Below are positions 58,301 through 64,000 of a stretch of 64,000 bases of DNA, in pieces. Within the stretch, counting starts at the first letter, position 1; every line of letters begins with the position of its first letter. The stretch lies in contig LS997564.1 in the NCBI GenBank assembly GCA_000469685.2, positions 28,393,459 through 28,457,458 of the forward strand, read 5' to 3'. The notes beneath the pieces were generated by a model, which was not told the DNA's origin, did no database searches, and saw only the letters and a list, made by a program, of their open reading frames with translations. Both the position numbers and the translations under genes were made by a program. This DNA comes from Haemonchus contortus (lineage: Eukaryota; Nematoda; Chromadorea; Rhabditida; Trichostrongylidae).

Positions 58301-60137
58301 GCGGGCCAAAAGAGCGAAAGGATGTTGCAGCCAATCCCCCGTCAAAGAGGTAAAAGAGGAGAAGAAAGAATTCAAGGAGCCTAAAGAGAAACGAGAGGAA
58401 GAGAAGAAAGAAACACGAACAAAACGTGATCCAACACCTTCGAGGAAAGAGGAACCGCCTAGAGATCTGGACAGGCGGAAGGATCGGGGTCTTGATGATG
58501 AAGAAATCGGGCCTGCGGTGAGTACATACGTAGGGTTGTGTTCCTTTCATATTCTTTTTTATTTATTGCTGTTTTGTGAAACACTGTGGGTTAGAGTTAC
58601 GAAATTATTTTTTTCCATTAGAAGCCCTGTGGCTTCTTGGGAAAGGTTGATGCATTCATTTTAGCAATATCTAGCAATTCCAGTTACCACCGACGATGAG
58701 GGAGGATCGTGCGGACGATCGAAAGCGTGATCAAAAGGCTCACAAGAGATCGGCTCGAGACGAAGAACAGAACGGGTGATTTACCATGAATATTTTCAAA
58801 GGCAGTGCTGGTCATTGTCGCTTCACTTCACGCCCAGACAAGTCGAAGTAAAATGTTCTGCGTTGATCGTTATTGTTGGATTGCGCCACGCATTGGGCCT
58901 CCATCAGAAAATTGTGCTTTGCAAGAAGTATCTAGTTTGCCACATTACAATGTAGGAGTGATCGGGGAAGAAGGGGAGTGAGTGCCGGGAGACGGGCCTT
59001 AGGAACGGTTTTGGGTAATCGATTCGCCGCACGCGGCTGTCGCGGACCACTCATTCGCCGTTATTACAACTCTAGCGTTCTTCATATAGCTCAATCGATA
59101 TGCGATCATTATTTTATGCATAATTCTACTATTAGTACTTTTGTTTTTGTATCTCTTACCTACTGCTGCATCCTGCTGCATTCCTTCGCGCGCGATGCTC
59201 CTCTCACCGCGACGCGGCCATTTCTTGCCTAACGCACCACACCCGTGAGTGCCGACTGCAACAAATAGAACATGGACCACCCCATTTGATCTACACTGTT
59301 TTACCATACAGGATTGTTACGGTTGAACCGTTTTATTTGATCGACGTTTCGAACGGGTCGTTACTTTGATGACCTGAAAATAGTCTGAAGCGTCAGATCT
59401 GTGGCTTACACGATCGAATCCCGAAACGCGCTAACCATTTGCAACAACTAGAAACTCGAAGCCCCACAGATTGAAGAAAGTTTGAAATGTTAACCAAATA
59501 AAGCAGTCCAACCAGAACAAACCTGCACGATAGAGCAGTGTAAAACATTAGGTAAAATGCCAAAATCCCAGGATTACCAAAGTGAAAGTGGTTACGCCAC
59601 GTACTTCCATTTTGTATTCGCTATCAAGTAATCAACTCCGTAGGTATGGAATATTCGGGTGGATTGCGGCTTAAGCAAGATTCCTGTGGGAACGAGTTGG
59701 TTCGATTCGTGGATGTTTGCTGCTGAAAGACATTCAGTGCTTTTAATGGAATGCTTTGGTCAACGCAGACCATTTTATTCCTTAATTTTCCAATTTTGGG
59801 TGTGAATTAATGTATTTACTGTTGATTCCACGCTATTCAGGCATTCAAAAGTGGCACGAAAGGATCGTGAACAGATTGAATCAAGGCGTAAGCTTCCTTT
59901 GCTTGTTTAATTGGGACCTGTGTTGCAAGAAGTTGTTGTAGTATCACGACCTGTATCGCATGATCGCCGAGGGCTTTCACCAACACGAGAAAAAGAAAGA
60001 AGAGATGAAAAGAAAGACAGGCGGAAAGAAAGGTTTGTCATCGTTTTCTTTCTCTTTAAATTTGCCCTCAATATACTGAAGTGACGATGTCCCCTGGTAG
60101 TATGTTGATATTTTTCAGCAAACCAGTACGTAAGTAG
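43337..60137 (+). CDS. thoc-2: THO complex subunit 2
   Basis: THOC2 is the nuclear scaffold of THO/TREX, coupling transcription to mRNP assembly and export. Exons by start-end: 43337-43450, 43631-43762, 44741-44838, 44975-45105, 45244-45404, 45714-45806, 45859-45933, 46123-46281, 46354-46475, 46736-46874, 46982-47144, 48058-48199, 48296-48379, 48455-48551, 48753-48834, 48906-49000, 49180-49262, 49542-49659, 49765-49941, 50104-50262, 50681-50758, 52288-52388, 52527-52647, 52927-53071, 53652-53722, 53749-53835, 53933-54061, 55887-55988, 56047-56136, 56205-56267, 56362-56472, 57987-58190, 58264-58517, 58684-58775, 59841-59887, 59942-60032, 60119-60137. Landmarks: YNLLREESEGYAKLI, FNLDPNRVIDIALE, GRQLGKLCHVHP, SFDLLVLREVIQNMACIE, FWILSSYDIEVP, ALTENEANAIGTFL, RWHSDSAIFEK, GFPGL, and a Lys/Glu/Arg-rich tail. 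About 1,400 codons, near the usual length. The start follows a CCAG that could take a spliced leader; further 5' or 3' exons are possible. Confidence 0.93.
44492..44506 (+). repeat. Poly-G run in thoc-2 intron 2
   Basis: There are fifteen consecutive G residues, preceded by CGGGGAGGTTA. Another homopolymer (20 C residues) occurs at 57,838-57,857 in a later intron. Both are likely sequencing and polymerase slippage points. Confidence 0.9.
50361..50416. repeat. Perfect 25-bp hairpin in thoc-2 intron 20
   Basis: The left arm 50,361-50,385 begins CTACTGCAGTCGAAAGCC. It is exactly complementary to the right arm 50,392-50,416, with a six-base loop AATAAG. It lies within the intron between the exons ending 50,262 and starting 50,681. 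A perfect stem of this length suggests either a recent snap-back duplication or a small hairpin RNA; animal microRNA precursors usually have bulges. Confidence 0.85.
51597..51900 (+). mobile_element. SINE copy with palindromised tRNA head
   Basis: The body follows the family (TTAGGCCAACCGAGC, AGTTGGTACCAGA, CACTGTATAGGCCACATACA, CGCGCCACTATGGTTCTGAA, GGGGCGCATCCCTCAGGCAG). The head contains a perfect inverted repeat of 23 bp: GGCGCACTACCACACACACG and onward at 51,614-51,636, complement at 51,645-51,667, eight-base loop. This replaces the normal box B region. It lies in thoc-2 intron 21. Confidence 0.85.
54162..55425 (+). mobile_element. Mariner transposon in a thoc-2 intron
   Basis: The 1,264-bp element has perfect 26-bp terminal inverted repeats beginning TTAGGTTGTTCGGAAAGG and a TA on both sides (54,160-54,161 and 55,426-55,427). 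The length is typical of full mariners. It lies between the exon ending 54,061 and the one starting 55,887. Intact termini suggest a comparatively recent arrival although the gene inside is broken. Confidence 0.93.
54333..55287 (+). pseudogene. Mariner transposase pseudogene
   Basis: The frame is broken by stops and shifts. Recognisable mariner segments in order are WYNFKQGKSAAESHR, YGEKALSESQCPQWHQRFKN (helix-turn-helix region), TSDRKWMCLDYAT (first catalytic aspartate), LLSNARQHVA and LPHPPNSPDLTPSDDHLFRS (third aspartate of the D,D34D triad). In active mariners the middle motif is HDNARPH-like; here the aspartate is replaced, apparently by serine. The element cannot make active transposase but could respond to a related one. 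Confidence 0.88.
56602..57108. mobile_element. Tc1-type MITE in a thoc-2 intron
   Basis: The 507-bp element starts CAGTAGCGCTCAAAAGTATT and ends in the perfect complement over 24 bp. It is flanked by TA at 56,600-56,601 and 57,109-57,110. The termini are unrelated to the elements at 7409 and 54,162. There is no transposase fragment inside, so it is a non-autonomous derivative. Confidence 0.88.
57288..57370 (+). mobile_element. Decayed SINE fragment
   Basis: TTGCGCACCACAG, CGGGCCGATACTCGCTTAGG and CCAACTAATCCC follow the head-to-body junction of the SINE family at reduced similarity. Only the 5' half is recognisable. Confidence 0.45.
58987..59244 (+). repeat. Dispersed repeat D, copy 2
   Basis: It is nearly identical over its full length to 13,658-13,915, same orientation, starting GGGAGACGGGCCTTAGG and ending CGCACCACACCC. 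It lies in the thoc-2 intron between the exons ending 58,775 and starting 59,841. Confidence 0.88.
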
Positions 60138-62620
60138 ATGGACGGGATCAGTGGCTACACTCGGTTATTCGTTACCTCATTCTGTTAAACGATTGTTACG
60201 TGTTGTGCATCAACGATAATCCGTATTGATAAAAATCAGAGCTACCAATGTGTATTTGGTTGCTGTTGTCTAAAAGTAAGCTGCTCTTCTTACTTGATAG
60301 GATGTAGGGAAAGTTTTTCAAACTTTTATTTATATTTCTATAGAAGCGTCTTTACACCGTCTTGCTGCAGAATGGCCATTTGTCAAGAAAAAAAAAACTT
60401 CGGCACATTTTGTGACACTGCTTATGATGCTTATGAGCAGAGATGGACATTTGTGATGGGAAATGATGGGATCATAGAGAGGGTGAATTAGCTTGAGATC
60501 AACTAGAAGGATTCCTGAGAACTAGAAGGATTTCTGTGTCCCCTCGAAGATTACCGGTCTCGTCCTTACAATGGTTGTGCCGCCCTACTTCCGATGGGAG
60601 GGGTGCCGCGATGTTACCCCGCAGAAGTACATCCATGTAGGGACGAGAAGTCGTTTCGTGCCTAGACTGCTTTTACTTAGCGGTCCTCAGCTCTGCCAGC
60701 AGAAAAGATACCTACGGCCCCTAAAATGGTAGTATGCAGGTTTGTGAGCCGGAAGCCGAGAACAGGACATTCAGAGTAATGTAATCAACCACTATTTGCC
60801 TTTCGATAGACCGCTCATGTTGAATTACCCCAGCTTACCAGCTTATCGTGATAGGAATGCCATTGGCCTAGGGATTACCTTGACTCTGCAAGACACTTGT
60901 GATAGGGCGAACACGAAAAGTTCTGGGAAGGTGTCTTTTGTGGAAAATTTGTGGGAAATGGGTATTTGTATGGCTGTGTGGGCTTTTCCTTCATAAAAGC
61001 TGGCGCAGCCTCCTAAAGGTTAATTGGTTCAACCAAAGTATCTAAAATCACCTTGTGCGGGAACCTTTCATAGCTTAATTAGCAACGACGGGTCACGGGC
61101 CATGACCAGTTACTTGCTTTGTCCATCCCTGCTTCGTGTACTTGAGCTGCTAGCGGCTCCTAATGCCCAAATACAAAATTCGAGGATCGGCACAAATTAG
61201 GTGTCGAGTTGTTAATTGTATTAGCAAGATCGGAGATTAGTAGCAAGATTTAGCATGCAATGAGATACGGTTTAGATGCGGAAGAGTTTGCGAATGCAGA
61301 AATGTTGCCTCGAAGATGTGGTCCAACGATAGCGTTAACTAGTAAAGCTGCTCTCCTATTTGCGACCAGCTCCTCGCTTCGAAACTTAGATATCTTCCAA
61401 GAAATTAGGGCCGAGTTCCCATTAGCGATGAATTGCCGCGACCTCAGAGGGAAATTGCTAGCTACCGTATCCAAATTTTTGAAAACAACTAGAAAAGTGA
61501 AGCGGAGCACATACAAAATACTGAGGAGGAACTGTGATTTATTGCGACCAATCATGGCAATTTCGGATGGATACGGTAGCTAATGAGCCCTATCTGGAAA
61601 TCGCAGGCATCGCAAGTGTACCGTAATTCTTTCCAAAAAGTGGCAGTGCACCGCAAGTGTACGGTAATCATCCTGTAACCGCTGCGCGCGATAAAGAAGA
61701 TGGCAACATAGGGAAGCAGCCCAGCTGATTGGAATCATCGAAGCGATCAATAACTTCTGACTCCTATTATGAACCGCAGTCGCAATCTCCTCAACAAAAT
61801 AAAGTAATACAAACCACTTATCGCAAAAATCGGAATTAATCAATAAAAACACATGAGAGCACCAAAGTATCACAGTTTTGCATGGAAAGGTGTAATAATT
61901 GCAGCCAAAAATAAGGAGAACTTCGTTACTGTACCAGAACTTTTTCAGAATTCGTCAATAAGGCTGATTTCAATTAATGTTCTAGTAATCCGGCCTCTCG
62001 TGCTCGATATCAGGTGGAAGTGCTTTGAATGAAAGCTTTCCGGAAGGCTTCGTATCGGCGGTGATCCGATGGATCCGTTCGATGCCAGTGCGTTACGCAT
62101 GTTCATTGTTTGGTTCAGAACTTTCTGAAAAGGCTTCAGTTGAGATTTGCATTCTTATTGCAAAAATGTTATGTCCTAATAATTGGATCCTCTAAATGTC
62201 AGGGTTTTGTCGGGCCCATTGACTAGTTCTTTACCAGGAACCAGGAAATGTGAGCATGGCTTATTTTCTGCCAGGTCTTTACGATTAATTGATCTATCTC
62301 CGGTAGGAATGGGGCGCTAGAAGGTCTTGTAGAGCATTATGGCAATCCCAGATTGAAATGAATCCATGCCAACCAACCCCTCTACTTTTTCATGGTTGAT
62401 TAGTCGGTACTCGTCTAGGACCAAAACACTGGGTTACAAGCCACCTGACTTCCGCCCCTGACAGGTCTCGTACACTCAAACGCCACTACATATGAGTCGC
62501 CACTACGGACTAAAAGTCGGATGCATGGGCACATTCCAAAATCCTAGGTTTAAACTATATTACATTTAAAAAACTATAGTTTTTTTATTGGCGCTATGCC
62601 AACGAGATCGTATCACTCAC
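60138..62620. other. Region between convergent thoc-2 and receptor gene
   Basis: No exon was recognised. A plus-strand open stretch at 61,260-61,583 (107 codons) overlaps an equally long minus-strand one (61,250-61,555) and matches no family I know. A diverged SINE lies at about 62,345-62,545 (CATGCCAACCAACCCC, ACTCGTCTAGGAC, CGCCACTACGGACTAAAAGT). A minus-strand TTTATT near 62,583 could give the receptor gene's AATAAA. Confidence 0.4.
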
Positions 62621-62905
62621 CTACATTCTTCTGAAGTCGCCTTTGAAAATGCGTGTGAGCGTCTTTTTGAATTGTTGATTAGCCATGGCATAGCAGAATG
62701 GATTCAATGGCGAATTCATATAGCACAAATAGTAACTGATCGAGTAGAGCATGTTGAATGCTGGTGAGCTTTTACAACTTTCACAAAATCCGTAGATAGT
62801 TGCCAATACGTAGAACGGTGTCCATAGCACGATGAATGCGCCCAGAATGAACGTGATTGTACGTAGAGCTTTTCGAGCACGATTCTCGGATCGAGATTTG
62901 TACAC
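62621..62905 (-). CDS. Muscarinic-type acetylcholine receptor, C-terminal exon
   Basis: The exon encodes the end of the third cytoplasmic loop, transmembrane helices 6 and 7 and the short tail of a class A G-protein-coupled receptor. [19 protein letters not shown] at the loop/TM6 junction is typical of muscarinic receptors. It is followed by [14 protein letters not shown] (the CWxP-type position reads LWTP), then [20 protein letters not shown], where NPFCY is the NPxxY motif. The tail ends KGDFRRM. The closest nematode relatives are the GAR receptors; I cannot separate GAR paralogues from one exon. The acceptor (TTTTAGCAG) is at 62,906-62,914 on the minus strand. GTGAGT follows the stop directly, so an alternative donor may exist. 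Upstream exons lie beyond this point and were not found before 64,000. Confidence 0.9.
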   Translation of the reverse strand: MYKSRSENRARKALRTITFILGAFIVLWTPFYVLATIYGFCESCKSSPAFNMLYSISYYLCYMNSPLNPFCYAMANQQFKKTLTRIFKGDFRRM

Positions 62906-62989
62906 CTGCTAAAAGTGTAAATCACTATGGAGCCTAAATTGCTGCCAAACTCCACTCTGCTCCATCAATATCGAACTAATCGATAATAC

Positions 62990-63400
62990 TTGACTATGAA
63001 CGCTGTAGTAAGTTGAAGGCACAGTTCACGATAAAAATTGTTCCCGAATTTTTCCCATAGGATGAATTCGAGAATACCATTTCTGGCGCTATTAGGTCGG
63101 TAAACGACCTTGTTGGGGCGCTGTATAGGCTCAAAGATGGTACCGTGTGATGCATCTACGATTTTCGCCGTCATTCTAGGGGCTGCACCATTTCCAAGGG
63201 AACCCACGTAGGAACATCAAACAACCTGTCGTTACCCATTGCGACAGTGAAAGGCAACTCCGGAGAGTTTTGGTTTGACGTAGTCAGCTCTTTGCACAAT
63301 AGCACAAATTGAAATCTTGTCTGAATAGACCTTCCATGTTACTTCCGTTCTGCTGATCTCCTCTATTTTCCCCACTTTTAAGGAGACTTACTCTCCTCGG
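62990..63400 (+). repeat. Dispersed repeat C, copy near receptor exon
   Basis: The block starts AAGTTGAAGGCACAGTTCAC and includes TAGGGGCTGCACCATTTCC, TTACCCATTGCGACAGTGAA and GTAGTCAGCTCTTTGCAC. It matches about 2170-2560 in the same orientation and 35,780-36,130 in reverse. It probably lies in an upstream intron of the receptor gene. Confidence 0.65.
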
Positions 63401-64000
63401 GATCGGGAGACACCCGGGCTATAGCACACACACAGTCTCGTACACATCCTTTCTTACAATTTTTGGATCTTTATTGGGGCAAATACGACGAGGTTTCAAA
63501 GGAAAAATTGCCACTATCTGGACAAGCTACTTTCCCAGTGCTTATGGTTAGTATGAGTCTTTTAATACTCGCCTCAAGAATTTCAAAAATGATTCCTTTC
63601 TCATATTCGAAGAACACCCAGCCAACCTGTTAGAGTCAAAATATCGTGAATGGAAGCAAGTTCGAGACTTTGCCCACTTTTTTTAAAGGCTGTATTGTGA
63701 TATACCACGCTTCAAAGTTACCGATTAGTTTTCTTTATTGATGGAGCATAGAATGTAGTCAATGTCACACAAGCCTGAGCATTTTATACAACCAAAGCCA
63801 AACGCGTTGTTTTCGTCGTTATTTTAAGTGACAGTCGTGGAGATGACACCATACTCGAGCCTGTGCAAAGACCTTAGTACTTGGGCAGATATGATAGAAG
63901 ACGATTGAAGCTATAGGCCTTGCTCATCCCAAGCTGAGGTTGAGCTTGCGGGTGGTCCACACACTGAACCCCTAAAGGCAAACTGTACTGAATCGTGGTG
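63401..64000. other. Window end, no gene seen
   Basis: No exon or repeat was recognised in the last 600 bases. It may be intron of the minus-strand receptor gene. Confidence 0.35.

Overview
The window is nuclear DNA of an intron-rich, repeat-rich nematode. The genes have small exons with TTTCAG-like acceptors. The recognisable products are a CDK8-type Mediator kinase, a THOC2-type mRNA-export scaffold, a nematode-style DUF229 protein and a muscarinic-type acetylcholine receptor exon. A clade V (rhabditid or strongylid) worm is likely from the protein similarity and the mosaic of small DNA elements, but the species cannot be named from sequence alone.

Layout. Positions 1-17,000 hold no convincing host gene. 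They carry a dense set of mobile-element relics: a large foldback (836-1674), a TTAA-flanked piggyBac-like MITE (3157-3757), a SINE split by an inverted-repeat element (4588-5273), a second foldback family (5780-6044), a complete but dead Tc1/mariner-type transposon (7409-8711) lying between two inverted copies of another repeat, and tRNA-headed SINEs (14945-15250, 15879-16190). Positions 17,024-22,053 are cdk-8 (+), 16 exons, about 585 residues, with one GC-AG intron and a minus-strand open reading stretch with its own poly(A) signal inside intron 3. Positions 27,164-37,550 are a DUF229 gene (+), 13 phase-consistent exons, 561 codons, whose introns hold five self-complementary insertions. One of these is a head-to-head palindrome of a Penelope-like element whose arms each carry a GIY-YIG endonuclease fragment and a hammerhead-ribozyme-like core. 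Positions 39,700-40,825 are an unusually long GT microsatellite followed by a GC-box-rich satellite (40,830-41,225). Positions 43,337 to about 60,137 are thoc-2 (+), about 37 exons and about 1,400 codons, with a mariner, a Tc1-type MITE, a SINE and a perfect 25-bp hairpin in its introns. Positions 62,621-62,905 are the last coding exon of a muscarinic receptor (-), convergent with thoc-2.

No operon-like linkage between the host genes is evident. CDK8 works with cyclin C in the Mediator kinase module, and THOC2 is the scaffold of THO/TREX, so both act in RNA polymerase II gene expression, but their proximity gives no evidence of co-regulation. The most unusual parts of the window are mobile-element structures, above all the palindromic Penelope-like element and the concentration of foldbacks in one gene's introns.
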